A DNA stretch of 64,000 bases from Undaria pinnatifida. Lineage: Eukaryota; Sar; Phaeophyceae; Laminariales; Alariaceae. The stretch is from NCBI GenBank assembly GCA_012845835.1, contig JABAKD010000001.1:14271564-14335563 (forward strand), written 5' to 3'. Below, piece after piece: positions 1-8,765 of the stretch; the first letter of the stretch is position 1, and every line of letters begins with the position of its first letter. Under the pieces are notes generated by a model, which was not told the DNA's origin, ran no database searches, and saw only the letters and a program-made list of their open reading frames with translations. The translations under genes and the position numbers were made by a program.

Positions 1-1
1 A

Positions 2-838
2 GCGAACTACGTCGACCATCCGATCTCGTTCACCGCAGTAGAAGCTCCGACGGAGGAGGAAGCATTTTGGCCGTTCGGCCCCACGGATGAACCAGTCGAC
101 ACCAGCGGGCTGTTCGGATCTTTCAGCGGCGTCAGCGGAGAAGAGACTGATGACTCGCTCTTCATGGTCGAGGGAGAACCGACCCAACAACTGGGATTCC
201 GAGAGCACATCGTCGGGAGTTTGACGGCTATGACCCGTGCTCTAGTGATGGTGGCTATTCTCCACTATCTGTGACTCTTATTTGATAACTCCCTTTGTAC
301 CCGAACGGTCAAGAACACCCATGGACTGCCCGAAGTCTTTGGCATCACCAGTACGGAAGGCGGGTCGGCTCTCACGATCGGTCCCACCGCAGGTCCGCGG
401 ACAGGCTGCAGCAACGACTCCGTAAATGTGCTGGTGGACAGTTTGGCGCGTCGGGACATTTTTTCGACGATGTCATCATCCCCGTATTTCGGGACAGACT
501 GGAAGAGTACAAGGTTTTGGACGTGCAACGAAAAATCTCAACCGCCGGGGGGGGGTGATTGAATGACACTGGGTAGGGAGTGCTCCGGGGCTACGTCGTC
601 GACGACAAAGGAGTGTGACGGTTAATTCAACTTTCGTGTCTGGTTGTGCCGACCTAGGGCGTAACCTGATATCTGTCCAGCAAGCTGCGCGTAACGGTGT
701 GGTGTCTATCTTTGACATGACCAACCCAAGGCTGAAAACACACAGCCACACATTTCCGCTCCAAGAGCTGGGGCACGATCTTTATTATTTCTCGCCAGAC
801 CTCGCCGGCGGTGGCAACGGGCCGGAGCTGGCATAGCA
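2..838 (+). pseudogene. copia Gag/protease remnant
   Basis: Frame 2 is open from base 2 to about 270 and encodes an acidic linker (residues such as EAPTEEEAFWPFGPTDEP). After a frameshift, 430-556 reads GASGHFFDD, the aspartic protease region of copia polyproteins, followed by a stretch ending KISTAGGG. A further frame at 615-836 carries DLGRNLISVQQAARNGVV, typical of the protease-to-integrase spacer. The leading Asp of the usual D-S/T-G-A site is lost by the frameshift, so it cannot work as it stands. Confidence 0.75.
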
Positions 839-839
839 G

Positions 840-1248
840 GCTGCGGCAAACGCCAACCTATGGCATCGGCGACTAAGACACCTCAACCGCAAGAGCTTTA
901 AAGCCTTGCCTTAAAAAACTTTATAGCAACGGGGTGAGTTTCGACGGGCCTGTGCAAGACAGCGATGTCTGCGCCGTGGGCAAGAGTCACCAGATGGTTT
1001 ATCCCAAGACGGCCAATCACAATGTTAAACTCCCTTTCCAACTCGTTTTCGCAGACTTGATGGGGCCTTAACCTCAGGGACCCTCGGAGGCTACTATTAA
1101 TAGCATACCACAAATATTTCCAACGAGTACACCAAGTGGACGGAGCCTTATTCACTGAAGTCCAAGCACGACGCTTTCAGCTCATTTAAGGTATCCGTAC
1201 AATTTGTGGCGATTCCAAGTGGTTTCCGCGTCGAGCAGTTGAGGGTGG
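840..1248 (+). pseudogene. copia GAG_pre-integrase and start of integrase, truncated by insertion
   Basis: Directly after the protease spacer, bases 860-905 read NLWHRRLRHLNRKSFKAL, the GAG_pre-integrase signature with its conserved W-H-R-L-x-H. A one-base shift then opens a frame with C-x2-C-like cysteines (DVCAVGKSHQ) and the integrase entry PFQLVFADLMGPL, which holds the first catalytic Asp. In-frame stops occur near 1100. The frame ends at GFRVEQLRV near 1245, exactly where the following insertion begins; the integrase resumes at 1838. Confidence 0.8.
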
Positions 1249-1837
1249 CATAGACACGCCTAAGCCAGGCAGGGTTCATTGACCAGAGGTAGTTTGAACC
1301 ATCAGCTGATCAAATCGTGCCCATATTGCGAGGGTTCATAGAACCAAGTCAATCAACCCGATTCGAGCCTCGCCATCATCAGATGCGGAGCCTGCTGCTG
1401 CAGCCCCTCCACGCTGGGTGCGATGCTGGGACATCGCCTCTAGTGGCCCCTCGTAGGACCACAGCAGGCTCCGTTCGGAGTCCTCAGGCAACGCGTGGAC
1501 AGCGCTCTCATCGGATCAGGCGCCGAAACGTAGCCCAATCCACCTGCTTGCTGCTGCCGCAATCGTACCGGGCAAAAAAAAAACTGACTAACGTCGGTGT
1601 GTTCAACCTGAATTATCGATAATTACAGACACGCCTGAGCCAGGCAGGGTCTATTGACCAGAGGTTGTCCCCTTGGCCAAAAGGGGCGCTGGTCAGCACC
1701 ATTAAGGTGCTAAGCGAGGGAGAGAAGTTGTTGTATTAGCTCCAAAGCACAAGAATATAAGCGATCTTAACTTCATCCCCGGATCCCATACCATAATCCA
1801 GAAGAGGAACACACTCTCGGGTGCTCTACTGTCCACA
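1249..1837. mobile_element. 589 bp insertion inside the copia integrase
   Basis: The integrase frame stops at 1248 and resumes at 1838 with DKGGEF, the usual continuation. A GTGG at 1245-1248 recurs at 1838-1841 and would be the target duplication. Inside the insert an approximately 45-base segment beginning GACACGCCT is present twice, at 1253-1300 and 1628-1676, as direct copies with a few differences. I see no coding region. The family is not recognised; a non-autonomous element is the simplest reading. Confidence 0.55.
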
Positions 1838-2520
1838 GTGGACAAAGGAGGTGAATTCATCGGCAAGGAGTTCCAGGACTACCGCCTTCAGACGGGGGTG
1901 TCACTCGAGTACGAGAGCACCCACACGCCGCGGAAAATCGGCATGTCCGAATGCGTTGGAAGAACTCTTGCAGCTATGGTGCGATGTATGCTTGCCGGCA
2001 GCGGACCACCAAAGTTTCTGTGTGGAGAATTGATGTTCACGGCGGCGTCTCTGGGCAACCGGGCGCCGCACTCTGCCATCGGCATGCAGTCTCCGTGCAA
2101 AATGCCACGAGGGACGGAGCCGGATTTGATACTTTTTCGAGTCATCGGTGCCCGGGCCTTCGAGAATATTGAGACGTAATCCAAACAGCTTGAACTCAAG
2201 GCGGTGGCAGGGTGGCAGGTTGGGTACAGCAACAATAGCAAGAACTATCAAGTGTATAACCGGCCACCCGGCGAATTATGGAGAGCCTGAACGTCATCGT
2301 CATCGAGACACCATCGCGCCTATTCTCGCCACCGTTGGAAGTAACTTTGCCGCAGGTTATTCAGCCAAGCAACGGCATGGACGACCACAACTACATCGCA
2401 GACGACCACTTTCTGCGCGATCTTCGCGATTACACAGCCGTGTTGGAACCGATTCCCGGTGCTTCTGCTGACCACATTGCCGTGGGTGGGCTCTCAAGAC
2501 AATCCACCGGTGGCTGAACT
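1838..2520 (+). pseudogene. copia integrase catalytic core, continued
   Basis: The frame 1838-2179 carries DKGGEFIGKEF with the second catalytic Asp of the integrase D-D-E triad, and about 30 residues later the region IGMSECVGRTLAAMVRCML, which holds the catalytic Glu in intact relatives (here ECVGRT). It ends RVIGARAFENIET and a stop. A second open stretch at 2278-2517 (ESLNVIVIETPSRLF) is the usual integrase tail that follows the NY-x-V-Y segment. It is split from the first by a frameshift around 2190. Confidence 0.8.
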
Positions 2521-3032
2521 CTTGGAGCGGATCAGCGAAATCACTCTAGGAGGGACACACTGGACGGAGGAGCTGCAGGACCACCGCTAGAACGGGCGAT
2601 GCCCGGGGGAGACTACGGACGGAGTTTCGCAGGAGGTTGTTCTCGAGCCACAGGAGCAGGGGGCGGCACCCACGGAAGCGTCCCTGGAAACGCCACTGGC
2701 TGGATCACAGCCGTTTCAACAGCGGGGACATTCGCGTCTAAACGCAACTTCTGCGGTTACGCGTGCTGCCACTGCAGTAAGATCGTTTGTGAGGTGTGAC
2801 GCTCACAACCGTCTAGATTACGCTCATCTATTAAATAGCGGTGATCGCCACCGGGCCCACGCTGTCTGAGCTCCGAAGGCTGAGGCTCTATACCAAGGAA
2901 ACCCTGCCGGATATCGCGCATGAGACGTACGGGGCAGACTCTGCCGTTGAATACACCTACGCCGCGACGACCATTCAAAGCTGTTAGGCCGGGGAGAATG
3001 CGGAAATAACTCCAAATACCTTCAAAGAGGCA
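2521..3032 (+). pseudogene. copia integrase-RT spacer, no intact frame
   Basis: This stretch lies between the integrase tail and the reverse transcriptase. All frames are interrupted and no domain motif is visible. It corresponds to the variable proline- and acid-rich spacer that copia polyproteins carry at this place. Confidence 0.5.
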
Positions 3033-3781
3033 ATGACTCTACCGGCCAAGGCGCAGTGGAAAACGGCCTCGGACAAGAAAATGGCAAGTCTGAAAAAGAA
3101 CAATGTCTACACCCTCCTGCCGGCGACCTCCGTCCCCGCGGGACACAAGATTATCGGTAGTAGATGGGTTTACAAGGTCAAGGCGGACAACTCACGAAAG
3201 GACGCCTGGCATTGAGGCAGAACGTTTGCTCCCGTCTGCAGGCTCCAGGCATCCGTATGGTGCTGGCAATAGCAGCCAAAGTACAATGTGGAGTGTTGGC
3301 AGCTAGACTACAACATCGCGTTTTTTAACGCCGATGTCACAGAGGAAGTTCACGTCAAGATGGCACCCGGATACAAGCAATACGGCTTTCGCCAGAGCCC
3401 AACTAACTGGTTGAACACGATCGACGAAAATCTGTCGGAATTTGGCTTCAACAGTCTCAGAAGTCGGACCCGTGCGTCTACAACCACTCGGTGTACGGCG
3501 TCATTTACATCCCGACCCTGTATGTCGACGTCTTGGTGCTGAGGCGAATCAAGCAGAAGCTCATGAGTCCTTTTTCAATCATGGACATGGGCCAGATGTC
3601 ACTCCTGCCAGCGATGGGTGTTACACGTGACCGCGAGAAGGGGACGGTGACCATCACTATGGAGAAATGTACCAAATCCCTGCTGGAGCGGTACGGCATG
3701 GCAAGCTGCAGCTCAATGTACACGCCTGGTGTGGGAAAAAAAGCTGTAGCTGGACCCGCCGGAGGAGAAGCTTTTAAGTAA
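3033..3781 (+). pseudogene. copia reverse transcriptase, fragmented
   Basis: Three frame-shifted pieces are seen. 3033-3215 has W-K-x-A-S-D-K-K-M and IIGSRWVYKVKAD, the RVT_2 entry. 3288-3400 has QLDYNIAFFNADVTEEVHVKM, where the catalytic LDV-x-x-AFL-x-G is decayed to LDYNIAFFNAD. 3491-3781 has YGVIYIPTLYVDVLVL; the YVDD active site now reads YVDV, so a catalytic Asp is lost. The segment then continues through the connection region (MGVTRDREKGTVTI...). It is clearly non-functional. Confidence 0.85.
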
Positions 3782-3856
3782 GGAGCAAAAACAGGGTTTC
3801 CAGGCCATCACGAGCAGCGTAATGTAGCTTAATGTACCTTGGACAGATGACTCGCA

Positions 3857-4468
3857 GTGACGTTTTATACGCCGTCAACCAACTGGCAAGGGCGATGTCT
3901 TAAACGTCGAAAGCTCATGGCGGCAGCCAAATATCTACTTCGCTACCTGGCCGGAACGGTGGATTTCGTCATCACGTACAAGCAAAGTGGCCTCGAGTTG
4001 ACTGCATTTTCCGATGCAAACTGGGGCAGCAACCCGAACAACGGCAAGTCGATGTCATCATATATTGTATTCCTTGCGAACGCCCCGGTTAGCTTGAAGG
4101 TGGGGCTGCAGGGGCTGACAGCGCAATCCACTATGGAAACAGAACTCGAGGCCGCAGTGCTAGCGATGAAGGAGGTGGTGTCCTGATCTAGCATGATGAA
4201 TGGACTGGGATTCGGCACGCGCGTCGACAGCGTGCCACTATATATCGACAACACCTAGGCTCTGCATGTCGCCGGAAATCGAACCTGCAGTTAGCGAGTT
4301 AAGCACGTGGCTCTACGGTACTTCTTCATCCAGGAGCTAGTTAAGGAGAGCAGAATCACTGTCAAATATGTGAAGACAGAGGACCTGCTTGCTGACATTG
4401 GCACCAAGCATCTCAGCAAGCAAAGGCGGCGTTACCTCCTCAAGTTGATCAGCGAGTTGAAGGCCTGA
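3857..4468 (+). pseudogene. copia RNase H domain
   Basis: 3857-4186 encodes AAAKYLLRYLAGTVDF followed by FSDANWGSNPNNGKSMSSY, the copia RNase H signature whose SDADWA motif is changed to SDANWG. It then gives TAQSTMETELEAAVLAMKE, where the catalytic Glu of STxEAE is partly kept. After a shift, 4230-4467 gives KESRITVKYVKTEDLLADIGTKHL, the conserved RNase H C-terminus, ending ISELKA and a stop at 4466. This marks the end of the pol frame. Confidence 0.85.
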
Positions 4469-4611
4469 AAATTTCAAATTTAGACGATCAAACCGCAGGG
4501 ATTCCGTTTTTTGTTGATTGTCTTCACTTGCTCTTTTTCGCGAGAATGGGGAGTTACACTGCACAAGCTATATGGATTGTTTACATTATCGGTGTTCTAG
4601 TGAAGTAGCGT

Positions 4612-4787
4612 TGCTTCCAACAAGTGCTGGTGAATAGTTAGCCATGATCGGTAATTTAGTAATGTTTCTATAACTTCCAACAAGGGCTGATTATCGTTAG
4701 CCATGATGGGCGCTCTGCAATGTTTCTATTGCTTCCAACAAGTGCTGGTAATCGTCAGCCATGATCAGGACTTTAGTCATGTTCTAT
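4612..4787 (+). repeat. Tandem repeat of about 59 bp, three copies, in copia 3' UTR
   Basis: Units start with CTTCCAACAAG at 4614, 4674 and 4732 and each contains a shared TAGCCATGAT or CAGCCATGAT block. Copies differ by a few substitutions. They lie between the RNase H stop and the polypurine tract. Confidence 0.8.
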
Positions 4788-4837
4788 CGCCCTGGGACAC
4801 TCATCGTTTATGTATTGCGACTTGCATTGAGGGGGGG

Positions 4838-5257
4838 TATTAAGAAATAGGCAGTTTATGTACATAGCCTATTGAGTGCTTCGTCAGTTGCCGTTCAACT
4901 AATCGAATCGCATGATGAGTAACGGGATATTTAGGAGACTTTTCAACGGGTCTTATTGTCGACGAGTTGCAGCGATAAGCCGTCCATAGATTCTTGCTGT
5001 AAGAGGCCACAAAGATTTAGGAACTGGAGTGTTTGCACACCCCCCACGTTCACTCGTTGAACCGCATCTGAGCTTATCACAGTTCATCGTCCTAAGCCTT
5101 TGTTGCCCTCAAGCCGGCCTTTTCAAGAGCTATCCACTCTTCACATCCTCGATACACAGCGTGTCTGCTCAGACAGTCAGTTTAACAGCTGACAGCGCCA
5201 ATCTTTGCAGCCTATTGCAGTATTACACCATATATAACCATACCATATATATTAACA
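4838..5257 (+). repeat. copia 3' LTR (about 420 bp) preceded by polypurine tract
   Basis: The run TTGAGGGGGGG at 4828-4837 is a typical copia polypurine tract. The next bases TATTAA at 4838 pair with TTAACA at 5252-5257 as a degenerate TG...CA inverted terminal pair (TG mutated to TA). The interior is AT-rich towards the right end. The 5' partner is outside the window, so identity between LTRs cannot be used to date the insertion. Confidence 0.7.
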
Positions 5258-5264
5258 ATTTATA

Positions 5265-5345
5265 AAATAATTCTAACGATATCCCAGCTGTGAGTTCGAC
5301 GAATTTAGGGTCGATTTTCATATTCGCAAGCTGCCGAATTTGTTT
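5265..5345 (-). repeat. R1 leader/start motif, minus-strand copy
   Basis: On the minus strand the sequence reads CAGCTTGCGAATATGAAAAT, then a short frame K-I-D-P-K-F-V-E-L-T-A-G-I-S. It matches the leader CAGCTTGCAAAGATGAG plus F-(V)-D/E-L-T-A-G/D-V found at other places in the window (12432, 19343, 20161, 24912, 46367). It abuts the right end of the copia LTR. Confidence 0.6.
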
Positions 5346-5458
5346 TAATGTTCAACCTGACATCATCCATGGGAGGAGCGATATTATCTTCGAAGAACAG
5401 TATCAGTCTGTCATCTGATATATCTGTAAGAACAAGCAGCCGGTGTATCACACAAACA

Positions 5459-5697
5459 TGTAAGAATGTTGGAACAGTCTGGGGTTTTTGGCGGAACGAA
5501 GAGGAAAGGAAATATCGGAGAACCAAGTAATAGGGGGTGGTGGTTCCAGGGGAAGGAATGACGGAAAAAATAGGAGGACCTCAGCAGCAACAAGGTAGCA
5601 CAGCAGCAGCACAGCAGCAGTGGTAGCAGCAGGGAGAATACCGTCGGTGGGAGCACACGGGGGTAGAGAGGCGGCACGGGGAGACACCAATCGCAAT
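5459..5697 (+). repeat. Split direct repeat A1
   Basis: A1 matches A2 (7489-7787) from TGTAAGAATGTTGGAACAG through GGCACGGGGAGACACCAATC. A2 carries an extra segment of roughly 60 bp within the CAG-rich part. Substitutions are scattered, so the copy is not recent. Confidence 0.8.
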
Positions 5698-5919
5698 ATG
5701 CGAAGAGGGCAACCGGAGGGGGGGAGGGGGAAGGGGGGGGGGGTTGTAGCAGGAGAACGAAAAGGTGAGGAAAGGAAGGATGGCGGCGGCAGCAGGGAGT
5801 GTTCCTTCTTTAAGAACGGCAAGACCTGTCCGTACATGGAGAAGTGGGGGGATTGCAAGTTCGAACACGGGGGCGAGAAGGGAGGAAAAGACGAGCGAAG
5901 CGGGAGGGGGGAGGGGTGA
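5620..5919 (+). pseudogene. Gag-like basic protein with Cys/His cluster, retroelement internal region
   Basis: This open frame starts inside A1 and is rich in Gly, Arg and Lys. It contains ECSFFKNGKTCPYMEKWGDC followed by KFEH, giving C-x8-C-x8-C-x3-H, which resembles a CCCH or knuckle-type RNA-binding finger. Its place right after the 5' repeat fits the Gag position. The frame then dissolves into G-rich sequence. A nucleic-acid-binding role is inferred from composition only. Confidence 0.45.
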
Positions 5920-6484
5920 GAAGCGGGCAGCCCCGGGGGGGGGGGCGGGGGAAGAAGAAGAGCAGGAAGAACGAACGAAGGTACGGGCCCTGCCAGAGCG
6001 CAGGGCCAGCCACGGACGATCGGGGACCGGGGGACGAATGCAAGCACAGACAGGGTCACCGTGCGGACCAGAAAGGTTGGGAGACCAACACCGCGGGGGG
6101 GGCGACACCGGGGTCGATCGGACCGACCAATTCAGGTGATGAAAAAACGGGGTTCGAGGGGGGGGTAGGCGTAGGGGCGAGGGACCAGAAAGGAACAGGA
6201 ACAAAAGGAAGGGTAAAGGAGAAGGGAAGGGAGAGGCAATAGGTTACGAAAAAGATAAGGGAACACGCGGAAAGGGCGCGCGAGCGGAAGGGGGAAGGAG
6301 TGTACGGAAAAGGAGCCGTACAGGAACAGGAAGGAGTAGCTAGTGGCATTGGGGCAGAAAGGCCGCGAGTAAGAAGTACCGAGCCGGAAAAGGGGAGGAA
6401 GAGCGACGGCGGTCAGGCCGCGAGCTCAAAATACCGGGGGGTGCGCGGCAAAGGGGCCTAACAAAAGGAGGGGTAGGGGGGTGA

Positions 6485-6710
6485 GCGGCGATGGGGCCGT
6501 ACACGACCAAGGGGGGGGGGGGACGCGGCAACGGGGCCGCACAAAGGAAGGGGGGGGGGGCGGGGGGCGGTAACGGGGCCGTACAAGACCATGCGGGGGG
6601 GGAGCGCGGCGACGGGGCTGCGCAAAGAAAAAGGGGGGAAGCAGGCGACAACGGGGCCGCACACGCTCAAAAACCGGGGGCTTTCGGCAACGGGGCCGGA
6701 GGGGTAGGGC
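6485..6710 (+). repeat. Minisatellite of about 40 bp, six degenerate copies, inside the retroelement
   Basis: The core AACGGGGCCG or a close variant recurs near 6491, 6530, 6571, 6609, 6650 and 6689, separated by G-rich and A-rich spacers. Because 40 is not a multiple of three, no single protein repeat is kept. Confidence 0.7.
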
Positions 6711-6897
6711 GTAGAAAAGGGGCTACGGACGGTGGGGGAAGGACAGAGCGTAGCAATGGGGATGCGCACGAGTTCAAGGGCGAGGAACGGGAGGCGGTCC
6801 TAAGGTGTAGGAGCGCGATGGGGCGCCTGGGGAAGACGGGGGAAGACGCGGACAAAAGAGATCGACTTTTGGGGTCGTAGCTAGGTTAGGAGAAGAG

Positions 6898-7446
6898 ATG
6901 CTACTAAGGAAAGGAAGGGACGTAGGGAAGGTGGTGTGGGCGTTAGGTGGAGAGGTGCTCGCATCACATATTGACGTAGAGCGCATGAAGAAGTTTCTCG
7001 GGGAACAACACAAGGTCGACCAGTTCGCACTACACTCGGGAAGGATAGAAGGAGCGACAAGGCTGGCGGAGATGCGAGCACAACCGTGGGTGATCCAGAG
7101 AGAAGGAAGGTGGGCGTCGCAGGCACTCATAGGGTACGTGAGATCGAATATGGAAGACCTCCTTTGGGTGTCAAGGATATTAGTAGGGAGGTCAGGAGCG
7201 CCTAGCAGACAGCCGGGGCAACGGACGAGATGGGGGGGCAAGGGGTGGAATAGGATAGGCGCGGGCGTAGAACCCGGCTTCCGAATGTTCTTTTGGTTGT
7301 TGAGGTTATGTATCAAAGCAGAGGGCAGGTCAGCCGCGAACAATAGCTGGGAGAGGAAACGGGGGATGGGGGGGAGGCAAGGGAAACGGGACGAGGGAGA
7401 GCCATCGTTTCCACACACACCCCCTCCCCCGCGGAGAACGCCATGA
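6898..7446 (+). pseudogene. Tyrosine recombinase C-terminal fragment
   Basis: Residues 43-85 of this frame hold the C-terminal catalytic part of a tyrosine recombinase: H46-S-G-R49 (the H-x-x-R pair), then GATRLAEM, WVIQREGRW at 64-72 (Trp in the second His/Trp position) and Y80 in GYVR as the candidate nucleophile. This pattern (HSGR-GAT-GRW-Y) matches recombinases of DIRS/Ngaro retroelements and Cryptons. The N-terminal part with the first catalytic Arg is missing or out of frame upstream. The frame runs past the domain into B1, so its end is not meaningful. Confidence 0.75.
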
Positions 7447-7488
7447 TATTAATGAACACGCATATTTTCGTGAAGAGGAGACTAAAAT
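7290..7488 (+). repeat. Split direct repeat B1
   Basis: B1 matches B2 (7943-8150) from TTCTGGTTGTTGAG or TTTTGGTTGTTGAG to CGTGAAGAGGAGAC-(T/C)-AAAA. B1 runs directly into A2 without spacer, the feature that defines split direct repeats. Confidence 0.8.
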
Positions 7489-7787
7489 GTGAGGATGTCG
7501 GAACAGCCTGGAGTTTGGCGGAACGAAGAGGAAATATCATAGAACCGGGTAGTGGGGGGGGGGTGGTTCGAGGGGAAGGAATGACGGAAAAAATAGGAGG
7601 ACCTCAGCAGCATCAAGGTAGCACAGCAGCAGCACAGCAGCAGCGAGTATCGGATACAACAACCGGCAGAGGTAGAAGGAAATAGCGTCCACGCAACAGC
7701 GACAACAGCAGCGGTAGCAGCAGGGAGAAGACCGTCGGTAGGAGCATAGGGGGGTAGAGAGGCGGCACGGGGAGACACCAATCGCAA
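7489..7787 (+). repeat. Split direct repeat A2
   Basis: A2 begins TGTGAGGATGTCGGAACAG, matching the left end of the element, and ends near GACACCAATCGCAAT. About 155 bp of unshared sequence separates it from B2. Confidence 0.8.
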
Positions 7788-7942
7788 TCTCCCACCCACC
7801 CACCCGATTGCTTCACGAGCAGGAGAGCTGGAGCCGAGGGGAGGGGGAGGGGGGTGAGAAGAGGAAGGAAAGGAAGGGCAGGGGATAATTGCTTCATCTT
7901 CCGGTGTTTGTGTATTGGGTTCCTTCGAGGGGGGGGGAGGGG

Positions 7943-8150
7943 CTTCTGGTTGTTGAGATTGTCTGTCGGGGTAGAGGGCGGGTCAGCCGCATACAATAGG
8001 CTGGAGAGGGAGCGGGGGAGGGCGGGGGAACAAGGGGAACGGGACGAGGGAGAGCCGTCAGTTTTCACCCCCCCCCCCCCCCCCCCCTCTCCCGCGGAGA
8101 ACGCCATGATATTAATGAACACGATTTTTTTCGTGAAGAGGAGACCAAAA
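7943..8150 (+). repeat. Split direct repeat B2 (right end of element)
   Basis: B2 matches B1. A poly-C run is expanded in B2. The end GAGACCAAAA at 8150 is followed by the R1 sequence GCTTGCAGAGATGAG, fixing the right border. Confidence 0.8.
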
Positions 8151-8215
8151 GCTTGCAGAGATGAGATTGTATATCGACCATTCAATAAAGAAACGCATCG
8201 AACTCACGGCTGGTT
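8151..8215 (+). repeat. R1 leader/start motif, right flank of the retroelement
   Basis: GCTTGCAGAGATGAGATTG is followed by a short frame ending R-I-E-L-T-A-G and a stop. It is the right half of an R1-type copy interrupted by the retroelement. Confidence 0.6.
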
Positions 8216-8490
8216 AAATTATACAAAACAGTTTAAATATAAAAACAAAACAGACAAAAATGTTTTTTTTTTTTAAATGGACCGTGAATTATAGTAAACT
8301 ACCGTCGTGCGTATTGTGCGTGGTAAAGGTATAGTCTAGCGATACAAAGTCTTTCTCACCATTCACATTATTATTTATTTTGCTTTCGTTTTTTTTGCTA
8401 ACCCCATCTAATAACAGTAAAAAAAATGTCTTGGCTTTTTTTTTTCTCTCTGTCGCCTACCCTACGAGTATGATATAGATAATATACACA
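8216..8490. other. AT-rich spacer, nothing recognised
   Basis: T- and A-runs and no open frame of interest on either strand. Confidence 0.5.
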
Positions 8491-8765
8491 TAACTCAGAT
8501 CATCCGGGGTCACTATTATTATATAATATGCAGGCTCTCTTATTCCCCTCGCGCCCCCCACTGCGGTAGGTAGGCGCCTTCCTCACATGTTTATCGCGAG
8601 AATAATTCGGCACTCTTTATTTTCCCTCCTCGTCGACTCGTCACGTCGAACTATGCCACACGCCGCTATAAGGCGCTCTCGGCACGCACACAGCAGTTTT
8701 GGTGTCGTCTCGGGAGAATAAAATCTCCTTACATGGAGAGATTTGAACCCTTGACTCGCCCACCA
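8491..8765 (-). mobile_element. SINE S1 copy, diverged
   Basis: Read on the minus strand, it starts with a B-box-like GGGTTCAAATCTC, passes through GACGAGGAGGGAAA and CTCGCGAT, and ends ACCCCGGATGATCTGAGTT. This matches the S1 copies at 26393 and 31044 in the same block order. It is diverged and its A-box end is unclear. Confidence 0.6.

Larger units (their letters stand above)
1..5257 (+). mobile_element. Degenerate Ty1/copia LTR retrotransposon, 5' end outside the window
   Basis: Domains follow the copia order: Gag/protease remnants, GAG_pre-integrase, integrase, reverse transcriptase, RNase H, then a purine-rich tract and a 3' LTR. Integrase before reverse transcriptase separates copia from Ty3/gypsy. 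The reading frame is broken many times by frameshifts and stops, so this is a dead copy. The 5' LTR and primer binding site lie left of the window. A 589 bp insertion splits the integrase at 1249-1837. Domain assignments come from recognisable peptide motifs in three frames; the exact clade is not determined. Confidence 0.88.
5459..8150 (+). mobile_element. Tyrosine-recombinase retroelement (DIRS group, Ngaro/PAT-like), non-autonomous
   Basis: The element has split direct repeats in the order A1 (5459-5697), internal region, B1 (7290-7488), A2 (7489-7787), B2 (7943-8150), the layout known for Ngaro and PAT elements. The internal region has a Gag-like basic protein with a cysteine/histidine cluster next to A1 and a tyrosine recombinase C-terminus just before B1. 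No reverse transcriptase or RNase H is visible, so it would depend on an autonomous relative. The flanks TATCACACAAACA (left) and GCTTGCAGAGATGAG (right) join to rebuild the R1 motif seen uninterrupted elsewhere, with no target duplication, as expected for recombinase insertion. Confidence 0.8.

Noticed and set aside
5410-6210. Pro/Leu-rich minus-strand frames of about 200 codons
   Set aside because: They are shadows of the G-rich internal region of the recombinase retroelement.
5448-8185. LTR retrotransposon interpretation of the 5450/7490 repeats
   Set aside because: Two different repeat pairs are interleaved (A1...B1-A2-B2), not one terminal pair, and the enzyme is a tyrosine recombinase.
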